This document shows positions 10,643 to 21,129 of a stretch of 64,000 nt of DNA, in pieces. The DNA is taken from NCBI RefSeq assembly GCF_904846235.1, contig NZ_CAJGZN010000002.1, positions 223,761 through 287,760 on the forward strand, in the 5' to 3' direction. Each line of letters begins with the position of its first letter. Position 1 is the first letter of the stretch. The translations under genes were made by a program, and so were the position numbers. This DNA comes from Psychrobacter immobilis (lineage in GTDB: Bacteria > Pseudomonadota > Gammaproteobacteria > Pseudomonadales > Moraxellaceae). The notes below the pieces were generated by a model. That model searched no databases. It was not told where the DNA came from and saw nothing but the letters and a program-made list of their open reading frames with translations.

Positions 10643-10678
10643 GATAGCGAACTCAAATATTATTGCTAATTTGAAATT

Positions 10679-10715
10679 AAAAAAGCCTGCCAACGTTACG
10701 TTAGCAGGCTTTTTT
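10679..10715. terminator. Bidirectional terminator between pabB and hisC
   Basis: Stem AGCCTGCCAACG / CGTTAGCAGGCT with one mismatch (wobble on the other strand), preceded by six A and followed by six T, between two convergent genes. Confidence 0.92.
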
Positions 10716-10794
10716 AAGACTTATCGATAGTAGTGTGCGTTATGAATAAAGAGACGTACCTATCAACATTCTATATTAAGCTATCAATATAATA

Positions 10795-11928
10795 TTATTC
10801 AGCAACAACGCTAGCATCGACTTGCAAGGCTTTTAGCGCATCAATCAAACGGTTGTTCTGCTCTGCTGTACCGATAGTAATACGCAAGTACTCTGCAATA
10901 CGCGGCTTATCAAAATGCCGAACGATAATGCCTTGCTCGCGTAACGCACTCGCGACAACGCTAGCATTGCCATCTTTTGGACGAGCGAATACGAAGTTTG
11001 CATGTGACGGTAGGACCTTATAGCCCAATGTCGTCAACTCTGCTGTCAGTGACGTACGTAAATCAATGACTTGCTGACGGGTGTGCTCAAAATACTCAGT
11101 ATCTAACACACTCGCAGTCGCCCCAGCTTGAGCCAATTTATCCAATGGATAGCTGTTAAAGCTATTTTTCATCCGTGTCAGTGCTTCAATCAACGATGCA
11201 TTGCCAAAGGCCATACCAACCCGCAATCCAGCAAGTGAGCGTGATTTTGAAAAGGTTTGGGTCACGATGACGTTATCACATTCATTGATTAAGCTCACCG
11301 CTGAGACTGGAGCATCTGCATTGCTCTCGTCTATCTGAGCAAAATCGATATATGCCTCATCAATCACAATGACCGCATTAGAATGCTCACTCGCAAGTTT
11401 ACGAATATCAGCAAGCGACAGCAGTAAGCCCGTTGGTGCATTAGGGTTAGCAATGATAATACCACTACAAGGCTGACGATAAGCATCAGGGTCAATGCTA
11501 AAGTCTTCTTCTAGAGGAATCTGTACAAGCTCTACTCCAAACGTCTGCGCATATACAGGATAGAAACTATAACCAATATCAGGTGATAGCAGCGGACGCT
11601 CTTTTAAAAAGAAACTCGCAAAGACTAATGCCAAGACTTCATCTGAACCATTACCGACAAATACTTGATTGATATCAAGGTTGTATGACTGTGCCAATGC
11701 AGCACGCAAGTCATTAGATTCAGGAGCAGGATACAAACGTAGTTCATCAGCTTGCTGCTCTAAAACCTTAGCAATAGCCTCCCCTACTTTTGGCGAGGGT
11801 GGAAATGGGTTTTCATTGGTATTTAGTTTGCATAGATTGTCGTGTTGCGGCTGCTCACCTGGAATATAAGGTGACAAGTTGCGCGCTTTAGACGACCACA
11901 GTCTGGTGTCTATCTTTGACTCACTCAT
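10795..11928 (-). CDS. hisC: Histidinol-phosphate aminotransferase
   Basis: PLP enzyme that makes histidinol phosphate from imidazole-acetol phosphate and glutamate. The 377-residue fold-type I aminotransferase has LNTNENPFPPSPKV near residue 35, VGNGSDEVLAL, IIANPNAPTG, VIDEAYIDFA and the PLP lysine in TFSKSRSLAGLRVGM. The C-terminal Arg for substrate carboxylate or phosphate is in EYLRITIGT. It follows hisD by 74 bases on the same strand, so hisG-hisD-hisC form a partial histidine operon downstream of murA. Confidence 0.95.
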   Translation of the reverse strand: MSESKIDTRLWSSKARNLSPYIPGEQPQHDNLCKLNTNENPFPPSPKVGEAIAKVLEQQADELRLYPAPESNDLRAALAQSYNLDINQVFVGNGSDEVLALVFASFFLKERPLLSPDIGYSFYPVYAQTFGVELVQIPLEEDFSIDPDAYRQPCSGIIIANPNAPTGLLLSLADIRKLASEHSNAVIVIDEAYIDFAQIDESNADAPVSAVSLINECDNVIVTQTFSKSRSLAGLRVGMAFGNASLIEALTRMKNSFNSYPLDKLAQAGATASVLDTEYFEHTRQQVIDLRTSLTAELTTLGYKVLPSHANFVFARPKDGNASVVASALREQGIIVRHFDKPRIAEYLRITIGTAEQNNRLIDALKALQVDASVVAE

Positions 11929-12002
11929 AAATTATCCTACTATTAGCCACAAAGACTATTAAAAATAAATATCAAAAGTAAAAGCTAAAAATTCAAAATC
12001 AA

Positions 12003-13298
12003 TTACTGATAACGATAACGAGCTGAACGCGCATGGGCTTCTAAGTCCTCACGCTGCGCTAAAATATCAGCTGTCTCAGCCAAAGGCTTACTGCCGGATT
12101 CACTACAATAAATGATGGATGATTTCTTTTGAAAATCGTAAACACCTAACGGCGAAGAAAAGCGAGCAGTGCCTGATGTTGGCAGTACATGGTTCGGTCC
12201 TGCACAGTAATCCCCAATAGCTTCAGGCGTATGACGACCCATAAAGATAGCGCCCGCATGACGAATATCGTTTAACAGTGCGTCAGGATTATCAACAGAT
12301 AACTCTAAATGCTCAGGAGCAATACGATTGATAAGTGCCATACCTTCGCTACGATCTTTTACCAAAATCAGTGCGCCGCGGTTCTGCAGTGAGTCACGCG
12401 CGATATCTGCTTTTGGCAGCTCAGTCAGTGCTTTTTCTATCTCAAGTGCTACTTCGTTGAGCTGCTCTTCGCTAGTCGTCACAAAGATAGCTTGTGCAAT
12501 ACGGTCATGCTCAGCTTGAGACAATAGATCCATCGCGAGCCAGTCCGCTCTATCTTGTGCTTCGCCTTCTGCATACACCAATACTTCTGAAGGTCCGGCA
12601 ATCATATCGATACCAACTTGACCAAATACCGCGCGTTTGGCTGCAGCGACATATTTATTGCCTGGTCCTGTGATTTTGTCCACGGCTGGAATCGTTTCAG
12701 TGCCGTAAGCTAAAGCTGCTACTGCTTGAGCGCCACCGATAGTAAAGACGCGATCGACTTGGGCCAGATGGGCCGCTGCCAATACTAACGGATTGAGCAC
12801 GCCTTTAGGCGCTGGTACGACCATGATAACTTCAGTGACGCCAGCTACCTTAGCAGGAATGGCGTTCATCAATACTGACGATGGATAAGAAGCCAGACCG
12901 CCCGGCACATAAATCCCAACGCGATCAAGTGGCGTGACTTTTTGACCCAATCGGTTACCTAGCTCATCCTCATACTGCCATGTTTCTTGTACTTGGCGCT
13001 CATGGAATGTCTGTACCCGAGTCGCTGCTGTGGTCAACGCTATCTTTACTTTTTCATCAAGATTGGCAAACGCTTCAGCAAGCGCTTCTTTAGACAGCTC
13101 TAACTCTCGCATCGACGTTGCTGGATGCTGGTCAAACTGCTGAGTCAATGCCAACACGACGCTATCACCATCAGCACGTACTTGGGCGATGATATCGTCG
13201 ACGGTATGTAATAATTCAGCATCATTGACTGTCTCAAAGGCAAGCAACTGTGTCAATTGACTATCAAAATCGGCATCTTGGGTACTTAACTGGCGCAT
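12003..13298 (-). CDS. hisD: Histidinol dehydrogenase
   Basis: Zinc enzyme that carries out the last two steps of histidine synthesis, oxidising histidinol to histidine with 2 NAD. The 431 residues are usual. Seen: [61 protein letters not shown], and the zinc and catalytic region with [14 protein letters not shown] and [15 protein letters not shown]. It lies between hisG and hisC. The 250-base gap from hisG contains a 14-bp inverted repeat. Confidence 0.97.
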   Translation of the reverse strand: MRQLSTQDADFDSQLTQLLAFETVNDAELLHTVDDIIAQVRADGDSVVLALTQQFDQHPATSMRELELSKEALAEAFANLDEKVKIALTTAATRVQTFHERQVQETWQYEDELGNRLGQKVTPLDRVGIYVPGGLASYPSSVLMNAIPAKVAGVTEVIMVVPAPKGVLNPLVLAAAHLAQVDRVFTIGGAQAVAALAYGTETIPAVDKITGPGNKYVAAAKRAVFGQVGIDMIAGPSEVLVYAEGEAQDRADWLAMDLLSQAEHDRIAQAIFVTTSEEQLNEVALEIEKALTELPKADIARDSLQNRGALILVKDRSEGMALINRIAPEHLELSVDNPDALLNDIRHAGAIFMGRHTPEAIGDYCAGPNHVLPTSGTARFSSPLGVYDFQKKSSIIYCSESGSKPLAETADILAQREDLEAHARSARYRYQ

Positions 13299-13451
13299 GA
13301 CCTAATCCTATATCTGAGCATAAAGTAGTGCTAAAAATGAACGGTTTGGAACTGAGTAAAGTAGGTTTATCTTTCAAAATATTGCGGCTTACTCGACGTC
13401 TTCTTGTCTGATTTTTATGGTGATTTTATGTTTCCGCAAGCTAAGACAACA

Positions 13452-13498
13452 AAACCAGTTTAGCACGCTACGTCACTCATAGCCTGCTAAACTGGTTT
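13452..13498 (-). repeat. 14-bp inverted repeat between hisG and hisD
   Basis: AAACCAGTTTAGCA and TGCTAAACTGGTTT are perfectly complementary around a 19-base loop, 51-97 bases past the hisG stop. On the minus strand a weak U-rich tract (TTTTGTTGT) follows. It may be a partial terminator or attenuator between hisG and hisD. Confidence 0.6.
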
Positions 13499-13548
13499 AA
13501 AAATTTGTATAACCATGCTTTATATTACCAATGACTTGCACTGGATCA

Positions 13549-14241
13549 TTAGCTGTTGGCGATACTATTTTTAAAGCTATCTAAAATTGGTTCTAGTAGT
13601 GCAAATTTGCGCTTATAGCTCACTTGATTGACAATCAAACGTGAGGAAACATCGCAAATATGATCGCGTGCCTCAAGTCCATTGGCACGCAATGTATTGC
13701 CTGTATCGACCACATCGACAATCAGATCGCCCAAGCCAACCAACGGCGCAAGCTCCATCGAACCGTAAAGTTTGATGACATCAACCTGCTGACCTTGGCT
13801 TGCAAAATAAGCACGAGCGACATTGACATATTTGGTCGCGATACGCAGGCGACGATTTGGCAGCGGTGCATCTTTCACACCCGCAGTCATCAATTTGCAC
13901 TGAGCAATCTGCAAATCGAGCAATTCATAAACATGATTGGCACCATGCTCAAGCAGCACATCTTTACCCGCCACCCCAAAGTCAGCAGCGCCATGTTCGA
14001 CATAAGTCGGCACGTCACTGGCACGCAAAATCAATACACGTACATTTGGATTTGAGGTTGGAAAAATCAGTTTACGTGACGCTTCAGGATCTTCTAAAAG
14101 ATCAACGCCAGCTGCACGTAGCAGCGGCATGGTCTCTTCTAAAATGCGGCCTTTTGATAAAGCCAAGGTTAGACCTGAAAACTCATCGTTTACTTCGTTT
14201 AATAAACCGCTGGCTGGTAAAGATTTGCTTGTCTCAGTCAT
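13549..14241 (-). CDS. hisG: ATP phosphoribosyltransferase, short form
   Basis: First committed histidine step: joins ATP and PRPP. The 230 residues match the short HisG, which lacks the C-terminal ACT-like regulatory domain and in known cases works as an octamer with the regulatory subunit HisZ. No hisZ is in this window. Core motifs: [44 protein letters not shown] and the PRPP-binding [18 protein letters not shown]. It follows murA by 94 bases, as is common in Moraxellaceae and related groups, so histidine genes here may share a promoter with cell-wall synthesis. Confidence 0.95.
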   Translation of the reverse strand: MTETSKSLPASGLLNEVNDEFSGLTLALSKGRILEETMPLLRAAGVDLLEDPEASRKLIFPTSNPNVRVLILRASDVPTYVEHGAADFGVAGKDVLLEHGANHVYELLDLQIAQCKLMTAGVKDAPLPNRRLRIATKYVNVARAYFASQGQQVDVIKLYGSMELAPLVGLGDLIVDVVDTGNTLRANGLEARDHICDVSSRLIVNQVSYKRKFALLEPILDSFKNSIANS

Positions 14242-14335
14242 AATGACATCGTGTCCATGTGCAGTCCCCTACTCAAAGGGGAGTTTTTAATTTATAACGT
14301 AATATGGGTAACAGTCGATATTGAGTCAATCAATA

Positions 14336-15616
<1,281 letters not shown>

Positions 15617-15715
15617 CTAGCGATGAGTATAAAAAATTATGAAAACCAGAACTACAGCGCTCAACCATGCATATGGCCGATTCAGTAATATCTAGTCATA
15701 TAGACAGCTATTTGA

Positions 15716-15967
15716 TTAGCCTTTTGATTGAGCGTCCCACTCAGCAGGCGTCAGCGCTTGGATATTGAGTGCGTGAATATCGCCACTCGCAATCTTATCA
15801 TTGACTAACGCATATACTGCTTGCTGACGTTGAACCGCGCGTTTGCCTTCAAAGCTGGCATCGACCACGCGTACGTCAAACTTATTACCTTGGTTGGCAG
15901 CTTGAATAAAAGCGTCTGGGAAGTGAGTCTGTAAAAATGCGATCAAATCGTCAGCGTTCATGCTCAT
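15716..15967 (-). CDS. ibaG: BolA/IbaG family protein
   Basis: 83-residue BolA-fold protein. Family members partner monothiol glutaredoxins to bind [2Fe-2S] clusters, and IbaG is the murA-linked, acid-responsive member in E. coli. The conserved FDVRVVDASFEGKRAVQRQQAVYALV holds the FxGxxxxxRxxxV-type signature and the helix that follows. No conserved extra cluster ligand beyond the family pattern is visible. Position directly before murA supports IbaG (YrbA) over BolA. Confidence 0.85.
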   Translation of the reverse strand: MSMNADDLIAFLQTHFPDAFIQAANQGNKFDVRVVDASFEGKRAVQRQQAVYALVNDKIASGDIHALNIQALTPAEWDAQSKG

Positions 15968-16048
15968 AGAATAGTCTGCCTTAAAGTTTAGAATAGGGTA
16001 TAGATTTAAAGTGATGACATTATAACAAGAGTTTGCATATCTTACAGT

Positions 16049-16085
16049 ACTGTCTTACTCAAGTATGTTTGAGCATTGAGACAGT
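16049..16085 (-). repeat. Interrupted inverted repeat before ibaG
   Basis: ACTGTCT pairs with AGACAGT (7 bp), and inside it CTCAA pairs with TTGAG. It lies 47 bases after the hydrolase stop on the minus strand. No U-run follows, so it may be a weak 3' hairpin or an operator ahead of ibaG. Confidence 0.35.
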
Positions 16086-16131
16086 GCTATCAATTAAACG
16101 GTCAAAAGTGATAGACATGCATAGTGATAAG

Positions 16132-17127
16132 CTATTTGAGCGTTTTATCCAAGTACGTCAACACTTGCGCACGCACATCATTTACCCAGCGTAGCGGCGG
16201 TGCCATAGCGCCTATACTGGTTGCGTGACTGGCCCCTTCGATTTCGCCCGTTTCAACGGTTACGCCTGCTTTTTTAAACGCTTCTGTCATTTTGATTGTA
16301 TTAGTCACATGTACAATTTTGTCTTTTTCTGCCGTTAACAATAAATAGGGCGGCTGCGCACCTTTAATCTGACGATCTGGCATCACCTCATCAGGTGTGG
16401 CATTGGGGCCAAACGCCGTTGCACTACTGAACTTGCGGAAATCATAGCTATAAGGACCCGCAATTCCGATAACGGCTGCAATATCTGTTGGCTTAATACC
16501 ATAAGGCGACAAAAAGTCTTCGTTAGCAACGGCTGCTACTGCATTAAACGCGCCAGCAGAATGCCCCATCACTGCTAGGCGTGACGGATCTGCATGGAGA
16601 CTGGTCGCATTTTCAATACTCCAAGCAATTGCCTGAGCTGCATCTTTGACATAATCAGGATAGACGTGCTCAGGCGCTTTACGGTAATTAATCACTGCGG
16701 TGACATACCCTGCTTTGGCTAAGCTCTGACCGACAAAGGCGTATTGTTCTTTATTGCCGCTCTCCCATGAACCACCATGGACAAATACCACCATAGGATA
16801 GCTGGTATTGATAGCACTTTGAGATTTCATTGCTTGTGCTAGCGGTTTTGGATAATAGATATCTAGGTCTTGTGAAGGCTGATCACCGTATAAGATATCC
16901 TTACTTACCCCAACGCCACCACTAGAAGTAATCCCATTGACGATAGCCAACGGTGATAATGCCTGTGCGCTTTGCGTGGCTAGCGCGATACTGCCCAATG
17001 CCAATATTGCCGCACCACCAAATCTCAACGTTCGTGTTTTCTTATGAGCAGGTTTATTGTGCACGCCTATATTACCAATGACGCTTGTTTCTTTATTTGG
17101 TTGTATATTTGCCTGTGAATCCTTCAT
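16132..17127 (-). CDS. Exported alpha/beta hydrolase (esterase/BD-FAE type)
   Basis: Serine hydrolase of the alpha/beta fold, closest to the small-esterase group with the HGGSW oxyanion motif (VVFVHGGSWESGN) and nucleophile elbow GHSAGAF. TAEKDKIV and GASHATSI give likely Asp and His of the triad. A basic/polar N-terminus followed by GGAAILALGSIALATQSAQA suggests a signal peptide or anchor and action in the periplasm. I chose the ATG at 17127, preceded by AGGA 8 bases away; a TTG further upstream gives a longer frame but has no such site. Substrate unknown. Confidence 0.75.
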   Translation of the reverse strand: MKDSQANIQPNKETSVIGNIGVHNKPAHKKTRTLRFGGAAILALGSIALATQSAQALSPLAIVNGITSSGGVGVSKDILYGDQPSQDLDIYYPKPLAQAMKSQSAINTSYPMVVFVHGGSWESGNKEQYAFVGQSLAKAGYVTAVINYRKAPEHVYPDYVKDAAQAIAWSIENATSLHADPSRLAVMGHSAGAFNAVAAVANEDFLSPYGIKPTDIAAVIGIAGPYSYDFRKFSSATAFGPNATPDEVMPDRQIKGAQPPYLLLTAEKDKIVHVTNTIKMTEAFKKAGVTVETGEIEGASHATSIGAMAPPLRWVNDVRAQVLTYLDKTLK

Positions 17128-17363
17128 GACCAGTATCCTATTATATTTATTTATCAATCAGTAGTAACAGGCTAACAGCGATAATGGTTCATCCACTAGC
17201 CAATGAGGTGTTTGATATTAGTATCGTTGGCTAATGCGCTGACTCTGCTACGTTTTACTATTGATATAGTACTCACTGGCTGAAGATTTCTCGTGCCTTT
17301 ACTGTTATCACTATTTAGGCTTATTGTGATTAACGTCATTTATCGCTTGGCGAACTAGAGTGC

Positions 17364-18164
17364 CTACTGGTTCTGATAAAGGTCAATATAAGGGCTTGAT
17401 GACGGCTGCGTGGTATTGTCCTCTTCTTCCGTTATGACAAGAGGCGTTGCCGTGTTGATAGTAGTATTTTGGGCAGCTGGCGCTACTGCAGGATTGGCCA
17501 AATTATTCTCGTACATGATGTCATCATTATTTATTTTCACCCCTCTATCGTCAACGACAGTTGTCAGCAATACCAACTCGGTAACCCCAACGGTACTATT
17601 AGCAATATCAATCAGATGACTCTGCTGAGTGGGTGTCATACGGCCCATAATATAGACCACACCATTATTGGTAACGGCTTTAATTTGTGACGCACTCACA
17701 CCATCGCTGGCGGCTATTTTCGCCAGTAGCTTTGAAGTGATATAACCATCATGAACCGTTGAGCTATACCCTTTTGATGCACTTACTTCCATCTCGTTGT
17801 AGACACGGCGTACATCTGGCATGGAGCTAACGACCTTTTCTACTTCTGCTTTGAGCGCTTCAGACGGTACTTCCCCTGTGAGCAGCACTTCGCTATTGAA
17901 GCTATCGATACCCATACGGCTGGTCTGCTGCAAGTCTTCTTTTAGCCCATAGACATTGATTTTGGCAGTATGCTCGATACTACGATCTAGTAGACGCTGC
18001 GGAATGGTGCGCTCAGTCATTGGCACACCGTAAGTTCCTTCTGTACTGTTGGTCAGATAGTTGGTGGCACAGCCTGTACTGACCACACAAGCAGCAAGCA
18101 TAATGCCCGTCGTAATACAGCGTGATGAACCAAAAATAGCAGTGCGCAAATGCATCCGTGTCAT
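17364..18164 (-). CDS. BON-domain lipoprotein (DolP/YraP-like)
   Basis: 266-residue predicted lipoprotein. A hydrophobic signal ends in VVSTGC, a lipobox with Cys32. Two BON domains follow, roughly residues 65-125 (KINVYGLKEDLQQ..SEVLLTGEVP) and 135-205 (DGYITSKLLAKIAASDG..VVYIMGRMTP), then a Thr/Asn-rich tail. In E. coli, DolP (YraP) is a dual-BON outer-membrane lipoprotein that supports envelope integrity, encoded near yraN and rsmI, as here. The long tail is not in E. coli DolP. The equivalence is inferred from domain layout and neighbours. Confidence 0.8.
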   Translation of the reverse strand: MTRMHLRTAIFGSSRCITTGIMLAACVVSTGCATNYLTNSTEGTYGVPMTERTIPQRLLDRSIEHTAKINVYGLKEDLQQTSRMGIDSFNSEVLLTGEVPSEALKAEVEKVVSSMPDVRRVYNEMEVSASKGYSSTVHDGYITSKLLAKIAASDGVSASQIKAVTNNGVVYIMGRMTPTQQSHLIDIANSTVGVTELVLLTTVVDDRGVKINNDDIMYENNLANPAVAPAAQNTTINTATPLVITEEEDNTTQPSSSPYIDLYQNQ

Positions 18165-18366
18165 TGTTTACCTCTTAGAGCATGGTGGTGACGGTGTTAT
18201 AAATTCAATGAATTGAGTCAATTTTTATCTAGCAGTGATAAGACGAATTTCGTTAACAGCTACTTTACTTAATTTTGGCCAGCAGCGGTTAGGTTTTTGG
18301 TAACGAGTATTGCGCGCTAGATTCAGTCAGGCGCGCGAGTCATCCCGTATTTGCGTTATATATTTA

Positions 18367-18804
18367 CTACCATGCACTGGCTACAAAGGCACCTTTAAGC
18401 CATTCCGGCTCATCACTCAACGGATTCTCTTTTGAGCTGAGCTTACCCGCCGTATTATAAGCAATGACATCAAAGCGGCAGTCATAATGAGCGTACTCAG
18501 GATGCTGCTGCAAAAAACATTGCGCCGCTTTAATCACTTTACGCTGCTTGCTTGTCGTCACGCTGAGTGCTGCATCGCCATAGATTGACCGCTTACGTTG
18601 ACGAACTTCGATAAATACTAGCGTTGACCATGCGGGTCCTGCTTCCATCATAATCAGATCTAGCTCGCCTATTTTTGGCTGTTGCCAGTTTTGCGCCACC
18701 AACCGTAACCCTTGTGCTTGTAAATACTCACACGCCTGCTGTTCAAACAGGCTGCCTTGTCGTTGTTTCGGTGAGGTTAAGATCAAGGGTTTGTGATTCG
18801 TCAT
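18367..18804 (-). CDS. YraN family (UPF0102) nuclease-fold protein
   Basis: Member of UPF0102, a family with a restriction-endonuclease-like fold and unproven cellular role. Visible signature: FEQQACEYLQAQGLRLVAQNW, GELDLIMMEAG (motif D), LVFIEVRQRKRSIYGDA (ExxxR/K) and KQRKVIKAAQCFL. The start is uncertain: ATGs at 18852, 18828 and 18804 are in frame, none with a strong ribosome-binding site. I chose 18804 (MTNHKPLIL) because the family is normally about 120 residues. Divergent from rsmI, as in many gammaproteobacteria. Confidence 0.85.
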   Translation of the reverse strand: MTNHKPLILTSPKQRQGSLFEQQACEYLQAQGLRLVAQNWQQPKIGELDLIMMEAGPAWSTLVFIEVRQRKRSIYGDAALSVTTSKQRKVIKAAQCFLQQHPEYAHYDCRFDVIAYNTAGKLSSKENPLSDEPEWLKGAFVASAW

Positions 18805-18943
18805 AAGGTTAATTCGTCTGCTTAACATTTGAGAATTATCATAGCACAACATGCTAAACTAGCCACTTCTGCGCGTTATGCTCTCAAAATCTATCGATTT
18901 ATTCACTCACTATTTGACTGAAAAATCATAGATAACGACTGGA

Positions 18944-18949
18944 TATAAT
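18944..18949 (+). promoter_or_regulatory. Possible -10 box of rsmI
   Basis: A perfect TATAAT lies 35 bases before the rsmI ATG. TTGACT occurs upstream, but the 24-base spacing is too long, so only the -10 is supported. Confidence 0.35.
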
Positions 18950-18983
18950 GGCGCACTATTATTGTTAATAACCCGAGGTTTTC

Positions 18984-19940
18984 ATGTCTACCCCTACTGC
19001 GATGCCAGCTTGTCTCTATATCGTTGCCACGCCGATTGGCAACTTGACCGACATGACGCCACACGCGATTGATGTTTTAAAGCAGGTCGCGATCATTGCC
19101 TGTGAAGATACTCGCACTTCAGGTAAGCTGTTGTCGCACTTTGGTATTGATACTAAAGGAAGCAAAACGGATGAGGCAAAAAACTCAGAGACCCATCATG
19201 CCACAAGTAGTGTAGAAGATGATGAGGCCACAACGAAGCAAAAAGGTCATAACAAGCTATGGGCTTATCACGAACACAATAGCGCTATTCAAACGCCTAA
19301 AATCATTGAAATGATTGAGCAAGGTCATTCGGTTGCCTTGATTAGTGACGCTGGTACGCCACTGGTCAGTGACCCAGGTTATCAATTGGTACAGGCTGCA
19401 CATGAAGCTGGCGTGACCGTATCTCCTATCGTTGGGGCTTCTGCTGCAATTGGCGCATTGTCAGTAGCAGGACTACCCTCTGATCGATTTAGCTTTATTG
19501 GGTTCTTGCCTGCCAAAACGCACGGTCGTCAAAAACAGCTGAGCGATCTAATCGCACGTACCGAAACTTTAATATTTTATGAAGCACCGCATCGCATCGT
19601 AGCTAGTCTAGAAGACATGGCAACGATATTTGGTGCAGACCGTGCGGTGACTTTTTGCCGTGAATTGACCAAAACTTTTGAAACAGTACACAAGAGCACC
19701 CTTGGCGAGTTGGTCGAGTTTGTCAAAGCAGATGACAATCAGCAACGCGGCGAGATAGTCGTGGTCGTCGCTGGCGTCGGTGTGGCAAAAGATACTGACG
19801 ACATCAGTACGCATGATAAATTGCTACAGCGTTTGCTAGAGGACTTATCGGTCAAAAAAGCAGCCGCACTAGCCTCTGATATCACTGGCGTGAAGAAAAA
19901 TGCGCTTTATCAGCGTCTACTAGAGTTGCAAGCTGACTAG
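18984..19940 (+). CDS. rsmI: 16S rRNA 2'-O-ribose C1402 methyltransferase
   Basis: SAM-dependent methylase that modifies 16S C1402, which tunes the decoding centre. The tetrapyrrole-methylase fold is clear: LYIVATPIGNLTDMTPHA, IIACEDTRTSGKLLSHFGI, ALISDAGTPLVSDPGY, GLPSDRFSFIGFLPAK and RELTKTFET. At 318 residues it is 30 longer than usual, because of a polar insert at about residues 54-90 (KGSKTDEAKNSETHH onward) between the CEDTR region and LWAYHEHN. The ATG follows CCCGAGGTTTTC, with GAGG as ribosome-binding site. Confidence 0.96.
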   Translation: MSTPTAMPACLYIVATPIGNLTDMTPHAIDVLKQVAIIACEDTRTSGKLLSHFGIDTKGSKTDEAKNSETHHATSSVEDDEATTKQKGHNKLWAYHEHNSAIQTPKIIEMIEQGHSVALISDAGTPLVSDPGYQLVQAAHEAGVTVSPIVGASAAIGALSVAGLPSDRFSFIGFLPAKTHGRQKQLSDLIARTETLIFYEAPHRIVASLEDMATIFGADRAVTFCRELTKTFETVHKSTLGELVEFVKADDNQQRGEIVVVVAGVGVAKDTDDISTHDKLLQRLLEDLSVKKAAALASDITGVKKNALYQRLLELQAD

Positions 19941-19993
19941 TTTTTAATAATAAAAAGATAACCATTTATAAATGAATTGAGGAGAGACAAGCA

Positions 19994-21013
19994 ATGTACG
20001 ATGTAATGGCAATAGGTAATGCGTTGGTTGATCACGAGTATGTGCTGTCAGATGCGGCACTAGAAGAGACCGAGCTGACCAAAGGTAATATGACGCTGGC
20101 TGGTATTGAAGAGCAGCAGCAACTACTGGCTTATTTTAAACTGGCTGAGATTGAGCCATCAAAACAAGCAGGCGGTGGATCTGCAGCCAATACTATGTTT
20201 ACCTTTGCCAGCTTAGGCGGTAAGCCTTTTTATGCTTGCCGCGTCGGTGATGATGATCAAGGGGCGTTTTATCTCAGAGACTTGCATGAAGCAGGTGTCG
20301 CGACCTCAGACAAATCTATTCATGAAGGCGGTGTGACCGGCTCATGTGTGGTTGCCGTCACCGAAGATGGCGAACGCACCATGCAGACCTATCTTGGTAC
20401 TTCAAGTGAGATTGTCGCTGACAATGTTGATTTTGACGCATTGACGCAAGCAGATTGGCTATATATCGAAGGCTATTTGGCGATGTCTGAGAGCATCCAA
20501 CCAGCGATGACTCAATTACGTCAACAAGCCGGCATTCATAATGCAAAAATCGCGGTGAGCTTTGCTGACCCTGCGGTAGTAAAATTTGCCAAAGATGGTT
20601 TGCTTAATATGCTCGGCAACAAAGTCGCAGTGATATTCTGTAATAGCGAAGAAGCCAAGCTATTCACTGATAAAAAACAAGTCAAAGCAGCGGCGCGTGC
20701 CCTGCTTGAATATTGCCAAATTGCCGTCGTCACTGATGGTGCCAATGGTGCGGTAATCGCCCACCAGCCTAATGACGAGGCAGAAGTTGAAGTCTATGAC
20801 GTTGCAACGCCAGCAGTGGCCAACGTCATCGATACCAACGGTGCAGGCGATAACTACGCTGGTGCTTTCTTATATGCACTATCGCAGCAGTATAGTCTGC
20901 CAGAATGTGGTCGTCTTGCTAGCGAAATATCAGCACAAGTTATTCAGCAGTTTGGACCGCGTCTTGCCTCGCAGGATTATCGAGATATCGCGCAGCGTGT
21001 ACTGTCTTCTTAA
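19994..21013 (+). CDS. PfkB-family kinase, adenosine kinase-like
   Basis: 339-residue ribokinase/PfkB family kinase. Glycine-rich GGGSAANTMFTFASLGG at about 57-73 and the C-terminal signature DTNGAGDNYAGAFLYAL, with the catalytic Asp in GAGD, are both seen. The N-terminus (MYDVMAIGNALVDHEY) and the CRVGDDDQGAFYLRDLHEAGV block resemble the adenosine/guanosine kinase branch, which phosphorylates nucleosides or sugars with ATP. Substrate cannot be fixed by sequence alone. GAGGAGA precedes the ATG. It follows rsmI by 53 bases and ends at a strong bidirectional terminator. Confidence 0.8.
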   Translation: MYDVMAIGNALVDHEYVLSDAALEETELTKGNMTLAGIEEQQQLLAYFKLAEIEPSKQAGGGSAANTMFTFASLGGKPFYACRVGDDDQGAFYLRDLHEAGVATSDKSIHEGGVTGSCVVAVTEDGERTMQTYLGTSSEIVADNVDFDALTQADWLYIEGYLAMSESIQPAMTQLRQQAGIHNAKIAVSFADPAVVKFAKDGLLNMLGNKVAVIFCNSEEAKLFTDKKQVKAAARALLEYCQIAVVTDGANGAVIAHQPNDEAEVEVYDVATPAVANVIDTNGAGDNYAGAFLYALSQQYSLPECGRLASEISAQVIQQFGPRLASQDYRDIAQRVLSS

Positions 21014-21043
21014 TTGTTAAACACATCTGTTGGACGCAAAACA

Positions 21044-21077
21044 AAAAGCCCATATCAAATCGATATGGGCTTTTTTT
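21044..21077. terminator. Bidirectional terminator between the kinase and metY
   Basis: AAAAGCCCATATC / GATATGGGCTTTT perfect stem, 5-base loop, T-run after it on the plus strand and A-run before it. Confidence 0.95.
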
Positions 21078-21129
21078 ATATCATTCAGACTTGTTCAAAC
21101 AGTTTGCTCAACTTAATAAGCGCTTGTTA

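Noticed and set aside
14265..14283. TCCCCT/AGGGGA hairpin with T-run between murA and hisG
   Set aside because: The T-run is on the plus strand, where no gene ends; on the transcribed strand it lacks the U-tract of a terminator.
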